Positions 54,030-62,977 of a stretch of DNA of 64,000 nucleotides are shown piece by piece. Below the pieces are notes generated by a model. It did not search any database and was not told the DNA's origin. It was given only the letters and a program-made list of their open reading frames with translations. The DNA comes from Agromyces subbeticus DSM 16689 (lineage in GTDB: Bacteria; Actinomycetota; Actinomycetes; Actinomycetales; Microbacteriaceae). The translations under genes and the position numbers were made by a program. The stretch covers positions 62,001-126,000 of the forward strand of contig NZ_ATXG01000002.1 in the NCBI RefSeq assembly GCF_000421565.1, read 5' to 3'. Position 1 is the first letter of the stretch; each line of letters begins with the position of its first letter.

Positions 54030-54032
54030 ACG

Positions 54033-56357
54033 ATGCGTCCTGACCCGATCCCTCTGTCGCGGCTGCAGCGGCTCGCTCTCACGGCGTCGTCGTTCCTCCT
54101 GCTCGTGGTCGCCACGATGGCGCTGGGCCCGCTCATCGCCGGCAGCGGCTGGTGGTGGCTGTGCGCGTTCGTGGCAGCCGGAACCCTGTTCTCCGGAGCC
54201 GGGCTTCGCGCACTCCGCACCCCGGCCTCCCTCGTGCCGGTGCTCGAGCTCGTGGTGATGCTGCTGCTGCTCACACTGGTGTTCGGCGGGTCGACGAGCA
54301 TCGCGCTGCTCATCCCGACGCAGGGCACTTTCGAGACGTTCGGCGAGTTGCTCACGGGCGCGCAGCGCACGATCGAGCAGCAGTCGGTGCCCGCCATCCC
54401 GGTGCCCCCGCTGCTGTTCGCCCTCGCTCTCGGCGTCGGGGTGCTCGCGGTGTTCACCGACCTGTTCGTGCAGACCTTCCGCATGCCGGCGCTCGCCGCG
54501 GCCCCGGCACTCGTGCCGATCCTGGTGCCGGGGTTCATCATCGAGGCGGGCGCTGAGACGCCGACCCTCGTGCTCACGGCGGCCGCGTACCTGCTGCTGC
54601 TTCGCATCGACGTGCGGGTGCGGCGTCACGCCCGACTGCAGGCCGGCGATGAGGGCGACGACGCCGCCACGATCGTGCCGCCGAAGCGGGTGCCGATCGT
54701 GTCGACGCTCGGCGCCTCGCTCGGTCTCGCGGCGGTCGGCCTGCTGGCCGCTTCGGTGCTGGCGGCCTCCACGCCGAGCGTGTCGACGAGCCTGCTGCTC
54801 GGCTCGCCGAGCCAGGGCACCCTCTTCGCGCGCGGGGTCAGTCCGTTCATCGATCTCGGCCGAGACCTGCGCCGACCCGAACCCCGCCCGGCCTTCCACT
54901 ACTTCGCCCGCGATGCCGATCGGCCGTACTTCACGCTGCTCACCCTCGACCGCTTCGAGGGCGAGGTCTGGGGCGCGACCGACGCCGCCGTCGATGGCGA
55001 CAACACCGTCGATGCGATGCCGCGCCCCGACGGGCTCTCGGCAGAGGTGGCGACGTCGGAGCACCCCATCGAGGTGGTCGTCGACGAGGTGCGCACCACC
55101 TGGCTGCCGGTTCCATACCCCACGTCGCGCATCGAGGGGCTGTCGGGCTCGTGGTTCTGGGACGAGGGCTCGCTCGCCGTTCGCAGCGTCGACACGAACA
55201 CCGGTGGGCAGCGCTATGAGGTGACGAGGCTCGAGGTCGAGCCGACCGTGGCGCAACTGCGCGACGCAGGGCGCCAACTGCCGTCAGAACTCGAAGCATC
55301 GCTCGAGATGCCCGACGAAGTGCCGGCGATCATCGCCGAGACCGCGGCAGCCGTCACCGCGGGGGCGACCTCGCCATATGACGCGGCGGTCGCGATCCAG
55401 GCCTTCCTCCGTTCTCCCGACTTCGACTACTCCACCGAGGCCCCGGTCGCAGACGGGTACGACGGCGGCGGGTTCGACGTCATCGCGCAGTTCCTCGAGG
55501 CGAAGGCCGGCTACTGCGTGCACTTCGCCTCGACCATGGCGGTGCTCGCGCGCGAGGCGGGCATCCCGTCGCGCATCTCGCTCGGCTACACGCCGGGCAC
55601 GCCGACGCAGGAGCGGGTCGAGGGCATGCAGCGCGTCGAGGTCGACTCGCACGACCTGCATTCGTGGCCCGAGCTGTACTTCGAGGGCATCGGCTGGGTG
55701 CCCTTCGAGCCGACGCCCGGCCGTGGCAGCGTGCCGGGGTACTCGCGACCCGGTGCCGGCGATGAGACCGGGCCGACGTTGCCGAGCGCCGCCCCGTCGA
55801 CACCGGGCTCGACCGGCCGCCCCGAGCTCGACCCCGATCGCGCGCTCTCCGGCCAGAGCGCCGACACGCTCGCGTCGAACGCGTGGTGGCAGCGCACCGT
55901 GCCCATCGCACTTCTCGTCGTACTGCTCCTCCTGCTTCCCGCGGCGCTCCGGCTCGTTCAGCGATCTGCCCGCCGTCGCAACATCGCGAAGGGCCGGCGA
56001 CCGGCGGATGCCGCGTGGGACGAGGTGATCGCCACCGCACGAGACCTCGGCACGGGTGGCGATGCCACCCAGACCCCCCGAGCCGTGGCGACGGCGATCG
56101 GCGAACGTGCTGCGTTCCGCGAGCAGGCGCCGGCAGCCGCCCTGCTGTCCCTGCGAGACGCGGTCGAACGCGAGCGCTACGGCCCCGGGAACGGGTCCGC
56201 GCTCCACGACGAGGCGCTCGAGCAGCTCTCACTGGTGCGTGCGGCACTCATCGAAGGAGCGACTCCCGTCGAGCGTGCTCGTGCCGCGCTCGTGCCGCGC
56301 TCGCTCTTCGACGCCGCGCGCGGCGTGCTGGGCGAACGCCCATCCGGCGACGCGTAG
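54033..56357 (+). CDS. Transglutaminase-like membrane protein with intact triad (TgpA-like)
   Basis: A 774-residue protein with about six N-terminal membrane segments, an extracellular transglutaminase-like domain (about 470-570) and a further membrane helix near 625 before a cytoplasmic DUF4129-like tail. The catalytic residues are present: Cys495 (AGYCVHFASTMAVLAR), His543 (HDLHSWPELYF) and Glu559 (WVPFEPTP). This architecture matches bacterial TgpA/DUF3488-transglutaminase proteins. It probably cleaves or cross-links extracytoplasmic proteins or peptides. It contrasts with the paralogue at 34146, which lacks all three residues. The stop codon TAG is the beginning of the yceD -10. Confidence 0.94.
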   Translation: MRPDPIPLSRLQRLALTASSFLLLVVATMALGPLIAGSGWWWLCAFVAAGTLFSGAGLRALRTPASLVPVLELVVMLLLLTLVFGGSTSIALLIPTQGTFETFGELLTGAQRTIEQQSVPAIPVPPLLFALALGVGVLAVFTDLFVQTFRMPALAAAPALVPILVPGFIIEAGAETPTLVLTAAAYLLLLRIDVRVRRHARLQAGDEGDDAATIVPPKRVPIVSTLGASLGLAAVGLLAASVLAASTPSVSTSLLLGSPSQGTLFARGVSPFIDLGRDLRRPEPRPAFHYFARDADRPYFTLLTLDRFEGEVWGATDAAVDGDNTVDAMPRPDGLSAEVATSEHPIEVVVDEVRTTWLPVPYPTSRIEGLSGSWFWDEGSLAVRSVDTNTGGQRYEVTRLEVEPTVAQLRDAGRQLPSELEASLEMPDEVPAIIAETAAAVTAGATSPYDAAVAIQAFLRSPDFDYSTEAPVADGYDGGGFDVIAQFLEAKAGYCVHFASTMAVLAREAGIPSRISLGYTPGTPTQERVEGMQRVEVDSHDLHSWPELYFEGIGWVPFEPTPGRGSVPGYSRPGAGDETGPTLPSAAPSTPGSTGRPELDPDRALSGQSADTLASNAWWQRTVPIALLVVLLLLLPAALRLVQRSARRRNIAKGRRPADAAWDEVIATARDLGTGGDATQTPRAVATAIGERAAFREQAPAAALLSLRDAVERERYGPGNGSALHDEALEQLSLVRAALIEGATPVERARAALVPRSLFDAARGVLGERPSGDA

Positions 56358-56360
56358 AAT
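56355..56360 (+). promoter_or_regulatory. -10 element (TAGAAT) of yceD-rpmF
   Basis: TAGAAT overlaps the upstream stop codon and ends 8 nt before GTG 56369. Confidence 0.5.
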
Positions 56361-56368
56361 CGTCGATC

Positions 56369-56935
56369 GTGGCCATCAAGCATTCTCCGTTCCGTGTGAA
56401 CGTGCGCGACCTCGTCAACCATCCCGGCGAGATGCGCGAGCATCCCTTCACCGTGGCCGCCGGCGAGCAGATGGGTGAGGGACTCGTCGCGGTTCGCGCC
56501 GGTTCGGAGCTCGACCTCGAAGTGCGGCTGGAGTCGGTGCACGAGGGCATTCTCGTCACGGCTGAGATCGATGCGGTGGCCGAAGGGGAGTGCGGTCGGT
56601 GCCTCATCGACATCGCCCTGCCGGTCGAAGTCGAGTTCCAAGAGCTCTTCGGGTATCATTCTGGAGAAGCAATCGAGTATGAGGTTCAAGACGACCACGT
56701 GGATCTTGAATCGCTCATCCGCGATGCGGTAGTGCTGGCACTGCCGTTCCAGCCGGTGTGCCGACCGGATTGCCCAGGTCTCGACCTCGAGACCGGGCTC
56801 CGACTGGCCGATCATCCGGAACTCGTCACCCCTGAGCACAGCGATCCTCGTTGGGCCGCGCTCACCGGGTTCCAGGCTTCCGAAGACAGCGGTCCGGATG
56901 CCGAATCCGGGACCGACCAGCAGAGAGAGAGATAG
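56369..56935 (+). CDS. yceD: DUF177 / YceD family protein
   Basis: A 188-residue member of the YceD family, encoded next to rpmF in most bacteria and implicated in 23S rRNA accumulation or ribosome assembly. It has the two cysteine pairs of the family, GECGRCLIDI and CRPDCPGLD, which may bind metal, and an acidic C-terminal tail. GTG 56369 gives the conserved start region HSPFRVNVRDL and is supported by the -10 element 8 nt upstream. rpmF follows 2 bp after its stop. Confidence 0.93.
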   Translation: MAIKHSPFRVNVRDLVNHPGEMREHPFTVAAGEQMGEGLVAVRAGSELDLEVRLESVHEGILVTAEIDAVAEGECGRCLIDIALPVEVEFQELFGYHSGEAIEYEVQDDHVDLESLIRDAVVLALPFQPVCRPDCPGLDLETGLRLADHPELVTPEHSDPRWAALTGFQASEDSGPDAESGTDQQRER

Positions 56936-56937
56936 TC

Positions 56938-57141
56938 ATGGCTGTTCCGAAGCGGAAGAAGTCACGCGCCCGAACCCACATGCGCCGCGCGCAGTGGAAG
57001 GCCGAGGTCCCCACGCTCGTCAAGACCGTCGAGAACGGCAAGGTTACCTACAGCCTTCCGCACCGCGCGAAGGTCGTCGAGGATTCCGCGGGCACCCCGC
57101 TGTTCCTCGAGTACAAGGGCCGCAAGGTCGCCGACGTCTAG
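56938..57141 (+). CDS. rpmF: 50S ribosomal protein L32
   Basis: A 67-residue ribosomal protein, beginning [20 protein letters not shown] as in all bacterial L32 proteins. It lacks the four zinc-binding cysteines of the C+ form, so it is a C- (zinc-independent) L32, which often indicates or accompanies zinc-responsive paralogue pairs. ATG 56938 follows GAGAGAGA. It sits between yceD and rnc in the usual order. Confidence 0.97.
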   Translation: MAVPKRKKSRARTHMRRAQWKAEVPTLVKTVENGKVTYSLPHRAKVVEDSAGTPLFLEYKGRKVADV

Positions 57142-57169
57142 TCGGCACCAGATTCCCGAACGACCGGTC

Positions 57170-57880
57170 GTGACGCGAACGGAACTCAGCGGGGCCACGG
57201 ATCGAACGCTCGAAGAGCTGCAGCAGCGACTGCAGATCTCGATCGATCCCGCCCTGCTCCTGCTTGCGCTCACGCACCGGTCTTTCGCGTACGAGAACGG
57301 CGGCATCCCGACCAACGAGCGCCTCGAATTCCTGGGCGACTCGATCCTCGGGCAGGCCGTGACGGTCAAGCTCTTCCGCGACCACCCCGATCTCGACGAG
57401 GGTGAGTTGGCGAAGCGGCGAGCGAGCCTCGTCTCGAGCGTGGCGCTCGCCGAGGTCGGTCGTGCGATCAAAATCGGGCCGTACATCCGGCTCGGTCGCG
57501 GCGAGACCATGACCGGCGGGGCCGACAAGCCGTCGATCCTCGCCGACACGGTCGAGGCGATCATCGGCGCGGTCTACCTCGACGCCGGTGGCGAAGCAGC
57601 CACCGAGCTCGTGTTGCGACTCGTTGCGCCCCTGCTGCAAGACCCGGCGCGCTTCGGCGCCGCCATGGACCCGAAGACGAGCTTGCAGGAGATGGCCGCC
57701 CGGCGCGGCACCTCCGCACCCGTCTACACGGTGACCGAGAGCGGCCCCGACCACAGCAAGCACTTCATCGCCACCGTCGCCGTCGGCGACCTGGTCGCTG
57801 CTAGTGGTGAGGGCTCGAGCAAGAAGCAGGCCGAGATGGCCGCCGCGCTCGAGGCCTGGGTGCGACTGAACGCCAACTGA
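57170..57880 (+). CDS. rnc: Ribonuclease III
   Basis: A double-strand RNA endonuclease that processes rRNA precursors and mRNAs. The 236-residue protein has the catalytic signature [12 protein letters not shown] (from Asn49, Glu53 and Asp57 among the acidic residues), the second acidic cluster [17 protein letters not shown], and a C-terminal dsRNA-binding domain ([12 protein letters not shown] to [16 protein letters not shown]). GTG 57170 is 28 bp after rpmF. In related genomes mutM and smc usually follow; here a carbohydrate locus follows instead. Confidence 0.96.
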   Translation: MTRTELSGATDRTLEELQQRLQISIDPALLLLALTHRSFAYENGGIPTNERLEFLGDSILGQAVTVKLFRDHPDLDEGELAKRRASLVSSVALAEVGRAIKIGPYIRLGRGETMTGGADKPSILADTVEAIIGAVYLDAGGEAATELVLRLVAPLLQDPARFGAAMDPKTSLQEMAARRGTSAPVYTVTESGPDHSKHFIATVAVGDLVAASGEGSSKKQAEMAAALEAWVRLNAN

Positions 57881-57899
57881 GGCTCCTGCTCGATCATCG

Positions 57900-57929
57900 C
57901 TGTTCGAACGGCATACTGGTGTCGAACAG
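57900..57929. promoter_or_regulatory. Inverted-repeat operator around the ROK gene -10
   Basis: CTGTTCGA (57900-57907) and TCGAACAG (57922-57929) are perfect inverted arms 14 bp apart, flanking the -10 CATACT (57912-57917). This position suits autorepression by the ROK protein encoded 18 bp downstream. Confidence 0.55.
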
Positions 57930-57946
57930 CTCGAGGGGGTGACTGC

Positions 57947-59176
57947 GTGCGACGAGGCACCAACGTGCACGCCCTCGGCGGGTTCAACCAGATCGTGATC
58001 CTCGATACGATCCGACGCACGACTGACGGACTCAGTCGGGTCGAGATCGCCGAGCAGACCGGCCTCAGTGCGCAGACGGTGTCCAACGTCTCGCGTCGCC
58101 TGCTCGATGAGGGCATCATCCGCGAGACCGGCCAGCGCATCCTCGGCGTCGGCAAGCCCCGGATCATCCTCGAGCTCGACCCGAACGGCGGCTACGCGAT
58201 CGGCGTGCACCTCGATCCGTCGGTCATCACCTACGTCGTCCTCGACCTCGACGGTCAGGTGATCGCACATGCGTCGACCGCGACACCGTCAGGTACGACA
58301 CCCGACGACGTCATCGACGGCATGCGCGACTCCATCGAGGCGATCATCGTCGACGCCGGCGTCGATCGATCACGCGTGCTCGGCGTCGGCATCGCAGCGC
58401 CCGGGCCCCTCGACCTCGACCGTGGTGTCGTGCTCGACCCCCCGCTGCTCGAGGGCTGGCACGGGGTCGCGTTGCGCGACGCGCTGGCGAAGTCCACCGG
58501 GCTGACTGTGCTGCTCGAGAAGGATGTCACGGCGGCGACCGTCGCCGAACTCTGGACCAGTTCAGCGCATGAGCGCGACGACTTCATGTTCTTCTACTAC
58601 GGCACCGGCGTCGGAGTGGGCCTCGCCATCGCGCATGAGGCGGTGCGCGGTGCGACGAACAATGCGGGCGACGCCGGCCACATCATCGTCGATCCCGGCG
58701 GGCCGCTGTGCAGTTGCGGGCGACGCGGCTGCCTCGGCGATGCGATCATGCCGAGAGCGCTCGTCGCCCAGGCGACTGCCGCGGGCCTGGTCGACACGCC
58801 GAGTGCTCCGCTCGATGGTCGAGACGTCGACGAGGCGCTCGCGACGATCGCGGCCCTCGCGGCGTCCGGCGACCCTGCCGCAGTCGCGATGCTCGACGAG
58901 GTGGCTGATCGCACTGCGGTCGCCGTCGTCACCGTGGCGAACCTGCTCGATCTCGATACCGTGGTCTTCGGTGGTCCGTACTGGAATCGTGTTTCGTCGC
59001 ACATCCTTCAGAGGATCTCGGTGCAGGTCAACACGTCCGAGGCGCTCGTCACCACGCATCCCATCGCCGTGACGGTGTCACGCATCGGCGACGACGTCGC
59101 CGCCGTCGGTGCGGCCTGCCTCGTGCTCGATGACGCGCTCTCACCGCGTCCGTCGGCGCTGCTCATCTCCGGCTGA
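57947..59176 (+). CDS. ROK-family transcriptional regulator
   Basis: A 409-residue regulator with an N-terminal winged helix-turn-helix (about 15-75; SRVEIAEQTGLSAQTVSNVS) and a C-terminal ROK sugar-kinase-like domain. The latter keeps the sugar-binding Glu/His region and the zinc motif CSCGRRGCLGD. Glucokinase-type catalytic residues appear weakened, typical of NagC/XylR/Mlc-like repressors. It probably represses the downstream mannan genes and responds to a mannose-derived sugar (inference from neighbours). GTG 57947 follows GAGGGGG by 7 nt. Confidence 0.9.
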   Translation: MRRGTNVHALGGFNQIVILDTIRRTTDGLSRVEIAEQTGLSAQTVSNVSRRLLDEGIIRETGQRILGVGKPRIILELDPNGGYAIGVHLDPSVITYVVLDLDGQVIAHASTATPSGTTPDDVIDGMRDSIEAIIVDAGVDRSRVLGVGIAAPGPLDLDRGVVLDPPLLEGWHGVALRDALAKSTGLTVLLEKDVTAATVAELWTSSAHERDDFMFFYYGTGVGVGLAIAHEAVRGATNNAGDAGHIIVDPGGPLCSCGRRGCLGDAIMPRALVAQATAAGLVDTPSAPLDGRDVDEALATIAALAASGDPAAVAMLDEVADRTAVAVVTVANLLDLDTVVFGGPYWNRVSSHILQRISVQVNTSEALVTTHPIAVTVSRIGDDVAAVGAACLVLDDALSPRPSALLISG

Positions 59177-59243
59177 TCGCTCGATCCGCGGTCGGTGACC
59201 GGACCGCAGCCCCTTCGAGGGCCGACGTCCCCCAAGCGAGGGT

Positions 59244-59255
59244 CAGCAAATGCTG
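59244..59255. promoter_or_regulatory. Candidate operator CAGCAAATGCTG upstream of the GH76 gene
   Basis: Five-base inverted arms around AA, ending 9 bp before the -35 hexamer of the GH76 promoter. Confidence 0.4.
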
Positions 59256-59264
59256 CCGAGACTG

Positions 59265-59293
59265 TTGACAAGAATTAGTCCATGCGTTTTAGT
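59265..59293 (+). promoter_or_regulatory. Promoter of the mannan utilisation genes
   Basis: Consensus -35 TTGACA (59265-59270), 17-bp spacer, -10 TTTAGT (59288-59293). A near-direct repeat, TTAGTCCATGCG and TTAGTTATGCG, overlaps the spacer and -10 (59275-59299) and could bind a regulator. This AT-rich patch stands out from its surroundings. Confidence 0.7.
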
Positions 59294-59358
59294 TATGCGA
59301 GATGGGCCCCTCGGCATCGATGCCGAAGCGGGAGAGATCACGGAATCAAGGGAGATCC

Positions 59359-60570
59359 ATGAAGTCCACACTCGCCGCAACCGTCGCCATCGCCGCGACC
59401 TCCGCACTGCTGTTCACAGCCGCCGCTCCCGCGCACGCGGTCGCGCCCGAGCAGTCCGCCCGGTCGGCCGATCGAGCGCAAGCGGGCAACCGGCACGAGA
59501 ACTCGCTCCGCGCTCACGCCTCGTTCCTCGCGATGCAGGAACACTTCGCCGTCGCCGACGGCAGTGGCCTGTATCGCGAGCAGATCCCGGTGCAGCCGGG
59601 CGATCGGCAGTACTCGTTCGAGTGGCCGTTCTCGCAGGCGCACATCGCCATCGCCGATCTCGCCAACCAGCCCGGCAGCAGCGGCCGCCGCTACGACGCC
59701 GCGCTCGTGACCGCGGCCGCAGCCCAGGAGCACTACTGGGATGCGGACGGCGGAACGACGGGCCTTCCCGGCTACGCGTCGTATCCCGTCGGCGAGTTCG
59801 GCGAGGGCGGCGACTACTTCTACGACGACAACGAGTGGGTCGGCCTCCTCGACGTGCAGCGGTACCTGACCGACCGCGATGAGGCTGCGCTCGCTCGTGC
59901 CGAGGAGATCTTCGCGCTCGTCGTCTCCGGGTGGGACACCGACCCGAGTCATCCGAACCCCGGCGGTGTCTTCTGGACGCAGGCGCCATGGAGCAATGAC
60001 CGCAACACGGTCTCGAACATGCCGGGCGCCCAGCTCGGACTGCGGCTCTACCAGATCACGGGGGAGCAGAGCTATCTCGACTGGTCGCTGCGCATGTACG
60101 ACTGGACGAACGAGAACCTCCAGCGCCCCGACGGCCTGTACTCCGACCACGTCGACCTCGCCGGCACGATCGAGCCGACGGTGTGGTCGTACAACCAGGG
60201 CGTGCCGGTCGGGGTGAACGTGCTGCTCTACGAGGTCACCGGCGAACAGCGCTACCTCGACGAAGCCTCGCGCATCGCCGAGGCCGCGTATCGGTACTAC
60301 ATCGACGAAGGGCGACTCGACGATCAGCCGGCATTCTTCAACTCCATCTTCTTCAAGAACCTGCTGCTCCTCGAATCGGTGACCGGCGGTTCGACCTACC
60401 GCGATGCCATGCAGCAGTACGCCGACGACGTCTGGACCGAGCACCGCGACCCGTCGACCGGGATCTTCTCGTTCGATGAGGGCCCGACCGAGCTGCTCGA
60501 GCAGGCCGCGGCGACGCAGATCTTCGCGGTCCTCGCGTGGACGCCGCCGCAGTGGCGTGATCTGTACTGA
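59359..60570 (+). CDS. Secreted glycoside hydrolase family 76 protein (endo-alpha-1,6-mannanase)
   Basis: A 403-residue secreted enzyme: signal peptide with AHA cleavage motif (AAAPAHA, after about residue 29), then an (alpha/alpha)6-barrel. The GH76 catalytic Asp pair is Asp156-Asp157 in YFYDDNEWVGLLDV; SNMPGAQLGLRLYQITG and TVWSYNQGVPVG are further family signatures. GH76 enzymes cleave alpha-1,6-mannan backbones such as those of yeast or actinobacterial mannans. ATG 59359 follows AAGGGAGA, 66 nt from the -10. It is the first structural gene after the ROK regulator and probably feeds oligomannosides to the ABC transporter downstream. Confidence 0.9.
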   Translation: MKSTLAATVAIAATSALLFTAAAPAHAVAPEQSARSADRAQAGNRHENSLRAHASFLAMQEHFAVADGSGLYREQIPVQPGDRQYSFEWPFSQAHIAIADLANQPGSSGRRYDAALVTAAAAQEHYWDADGGTTGLPGYASYPVGEFGEGGDYFYDDNEWVGLLDVQRYLTDRDEAALARAEEIFALVVSGWDTDPSHPNPGGVFWTQAPWSNDRNTVSNMPGAQLGLRLYQITGEQSYLDWSLRMYDWTNENLQRPDGLYSDHVDLAGTIEPTVWSYNQGVPVGVNVLLYEVTGEQRYLDEASRIAEAAYRYYIDEGRLDDQPAFFNSIFFKNLLLLESVTGGSTYRDAMQQYADDVWTEHRDPSTGIFSFDEGPTELLEQAAATQIFAVLAWTPPQWRDLY

Positions 60571-60673
60571 CCCGGCGGATGCCGCCGGCATCCGTTCGAT
60601 CATTCGGAGCACCGCGACGCGGCACCGTCGCCACTCGCGACTCCGACCGAAGAGGAAACCACAAGGAGATGCA

Positions 60674-62026
60674 ATGAAGCACACGTTCACAGCCACGGTC
60701 GCGCTCGCGGCGGCCGGCCTCCTCGCACTGTCAGGATGCTCGGCCGACGACGGAGGATCGTCGAACACCATCAAGGTGGCCTACCAGAAGTTCGGCACCT
60801 TCACGCAGCTCGACGATCACATGAAGGAGGTCAAGGCCGCGTTCGAAGCGGAGAACGAGGGCATGACCGTCGAGCTGGTGCCGATCGAGGCGCAGCAGAA
60901 CGACTACTTCACGAAGCTCGCGCTCATGAACCAGTCGGCGTCGACCGCACCCGACGTGATGTACGAAGACACCTTCATGGTCGAATCCGACGCGGACGCC
61001 GGCTACCTCGCACCGCTCGACGAGTACACCGAGTCGTGGGAGGACTGGGACGCCTTCTACGAGAACGCGAAGAGCGCCGGGCTCGGTGGCGACGGCAAGA
61101 CCTACGGAATCCCCATGGGCACCGACACCCGTGCGCTCTGGTACAACACCGACGTGTTCGAGCAAGCGGGCGTGCCCGTGCCGTGGGAGCCGGAGACGTG
61201 GGCCGACGTGCTCGACACCGCGGCGACCATCAAGGCAAAACTGCCCGATGTCGTGCCGCTGAACGTGTACTCGGGCAAGGCGCAGGGCGAGGCCGCCGCC
61301 ATGCAGGGATTCGAGATGTTGCTCTACGGCACCGGCGACACGCTCTACGACACCGATGACAAGAAGTGGGTGACCGGCTCGCAGGGCTTCGTCGACTCGT
61401 TGACCTTCATCGAGGACCTCTACCAGGGCGGACTCGGGCCGACCCCTGAGCAAGCGCTCGACAAGAACGTGGGCAACCTCGTCTCGGCCGAGTGGTTCCC
61501 GCAGGGCACGCTCGCCATCGGCCTCGACGGTTCGTGGTTGAGCGGCACCTGGCTCGAGACCGGCACCGCGCCGTGGCCCGAATGGAGCGACGTCATGGCG
61601 CAGGCGCCGATGCCCACTCAGGAGGGCGACGAGCCCGGCGCGACGAGCATGTCGGGCGGCTGGACCCTCGCCATGGGATCGAAGTCCGAGAACAAGGACG
61701 CCGCATGGGACTTCATCGCACTGGCCCTCGACAAGGACAACTCGCAGTCGTACGACATCGCCGCCAGCCAGATCGCCGTGCGCAGCGACGTCTCGGAGGA
61801 CCCCGACTATCAGGCTGCGAACCCCTCGTTCGGCTTCTTCTCCGAGATCGTCGCCGTCACGAACTTCCGTCCGGCCACGAGCGACTACGGCCAGATCTCG
61901 AGCGAGATCACCATCGCGATGGAAGCCGTCATGACCGGGCAGCAGAGTCCGGCCGAAGCGGCCGCCGCCTACGACGAGGCCGTCATCGGCATCGTCGGCG
62001 AAGAGAACACGACGAGCGCGAAGTAG
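60674..62026 (+). CDS. ABC transporter sugar-binding lipoprotein
   Basis: A 450-residue extracytoplasmic solute-binding protein of the carbohydrate (CUT1) type: a lipoprotein signal with lipobox LSGC (Cys22), then the binding domain typical of oligosaccharide transporters (TIKVAYQKFGTF, NDYFTKLALMNQS, GIPMGTDTRALWYN). It should capture manno-oligosaccharides for the two permeases that follow. ATG 60674 follows ACAAGGAGA. It lies 103 bp after the GH76 gene and 3 bp before the first permease. No ATPase gene is present; CUT1 systems often share a common MsmK/MalK-type ATPase encoded elsewhere. Confidence 0.93.
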   Translation: MKHTFTATVALAAAGLLALSGCSADDGGSSNTIKVAYQKFGTFTQLDDHMKEVKAAFEAENEGMTVELVPIEAQQNDYFTKLALMNQSASTAPDVMYEDTFMVESDADAGYLAPLDEYTESWEDWDAFYENAKSAGLGGDGKTYGIPMGTDTRALWYNTDVFEQAGVPVPWEPETWADVLDTAATIKAKLPDVVPLNVYSGKAQGEAAAMQGFEMLLYGTGDTLYDTDDKKWVTGSQGFVDSLTFIEDLYQGGLGPTPEQALDKNVGNLVSAEWFPQGTLAIGLDGSWLSGTWLETGTAPWPEWSDVMAQAPMPTQEGDEPGATSMSGGWTLAMGSKSENKDAAWDFIALALDKDNSQSYDIAASQIAVRSDVSEDPDYQAANPSFGFFSEIVAVTNFRPATSDYGQISSEITIAMEAVMTGQQSPAEAAAAYDEAVIGIVGEENTTSAK

Positions 62027-62029
62027 ATC

Positions 62030-62977
62030 GTGGCCACGCTCCAACAGGTGCGACCGGCGGCCGCGCCGGGCCGGGGACGTGCTCCCCGGCCCGGCCGGTC
62101 GGCGGTCGGCGCCCGCAGGTCTCTCGTGCGGAGCATCCCGCTCGTGCCTGCCATCGTCCTGCTCGTCATCTTCCTGCTCGGCCCGGTGATCAGCTCGTTC
62201 TACGGATCGTTCACGGACGCATCGCTCACCGGATCGGCTGCGCAGGGCGCTTCGTTCGTCGGCTTCGCGAACTACGCCGAGCTCTTCGCCGACCCCGACT
62301 TCCCGAAGTCGGTCATGCTGACGCTCGTCTTCCTGGTCGCATCGGCGATCGTCGGACAGAACGTCATCGGGCTCGGGCTCGCCATCCTCATGCGCTCGTC
62401 GAACGGCTTCGCTCGGGGCGTCGTGGGCACCTTCGTCGTGAGCGCGTGGGTGCTTCCCGAGATCGTGGCGTCGTTCGCGGCCTACGCGTTCTTCAACGAC
62501 ACGGGCACGCTGAACACGATGCTCGCGGCCGTCGGCATCGACGGCACGAACTGGCTCTACGCGACGCCGATGCTCGCCGTGATCATCGCGAACATCTGGC
62601 GAGGCACCGCCTTCTCCATGCTCGTGTACTCGGCGGCGCTGCAGGACGTTCCGCCCGAGATCACCGAGTCCGCCGAGGTCGACGGTGCTCGTGGGTGGCA
62701 GCGGCTCGTGTTCATCACGGTGCCGATGATCAGACGGAGCATCTCGACGAACCTCATGCTCACGACGCTGCAGACCCTGTCGGTGTTCACGCTGATCTTC
62801 GTCATGACGGGTGGCGGCCCGGGTACCGACAGCTCGACGTTGCCGGTGCTCGCCTATCAAGAGGCGTTCCAGTTCGGCAAGCTCGGGTTCGGCACGGCGA
62901 TCGCGACGATCCTCCTGCTCGTCGGAGCGCTGTTCTCGATCGTCTACCTGCGCGCGTTGAAGCCGGAGGTCGACTGA
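62030..62977 (+). CDS. ABC sugar transporter permease (MalF/UgpA-type)
   Basis: A 315-residue membrane protein with six predicted transmembrane helices after a basic N terminus. The ATPase-contact EAA loop is ITESAEVDGARGWQRLVFIT. It belongs to the CUT1 inner-membrane family and pairs with the next gene to form the translocation pore. GTG 62030 lies 3 bp after the binding-protein gene without a strong ribosome-binding site, suggesting coupled translation. It overlaps the second permease by 1 nt. Confidence 0.93.
   Translation: MATLQQVRPAAAPGRGRAPRPGRSAVGARRSLVRSIPLVPAIVLLVIFLLGPVISSFYGSFTDASLTGSAAQGASFVGFANYAELFADPDFPKSVMLTLVFLVASAIVGQNVIGLGLAILMRSSNGFARGVVGTFVVSAWVLPEIVASFAAYAFFNDTGTLNTMLAAVGIDGTNWLYATPMLAVIIANIWRGTAFSMLVYSAALQDVPPEITESAEVDGARGWQRLVFITVPMIRRSISTNLMLTTLQTLSVFTLIFVMTGGGPGTDSSTLPVLAYQEAFQFGKLGFGTAIATILLLVGALFSIVYLRALKPEVD

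Noticed and set aside
59188-59207. GCGGTC...GACCGC hairpin after the ROK gene as a terminator
   Set aside because: Stem of only six pairs and no T-run; too weak to report as a feature.
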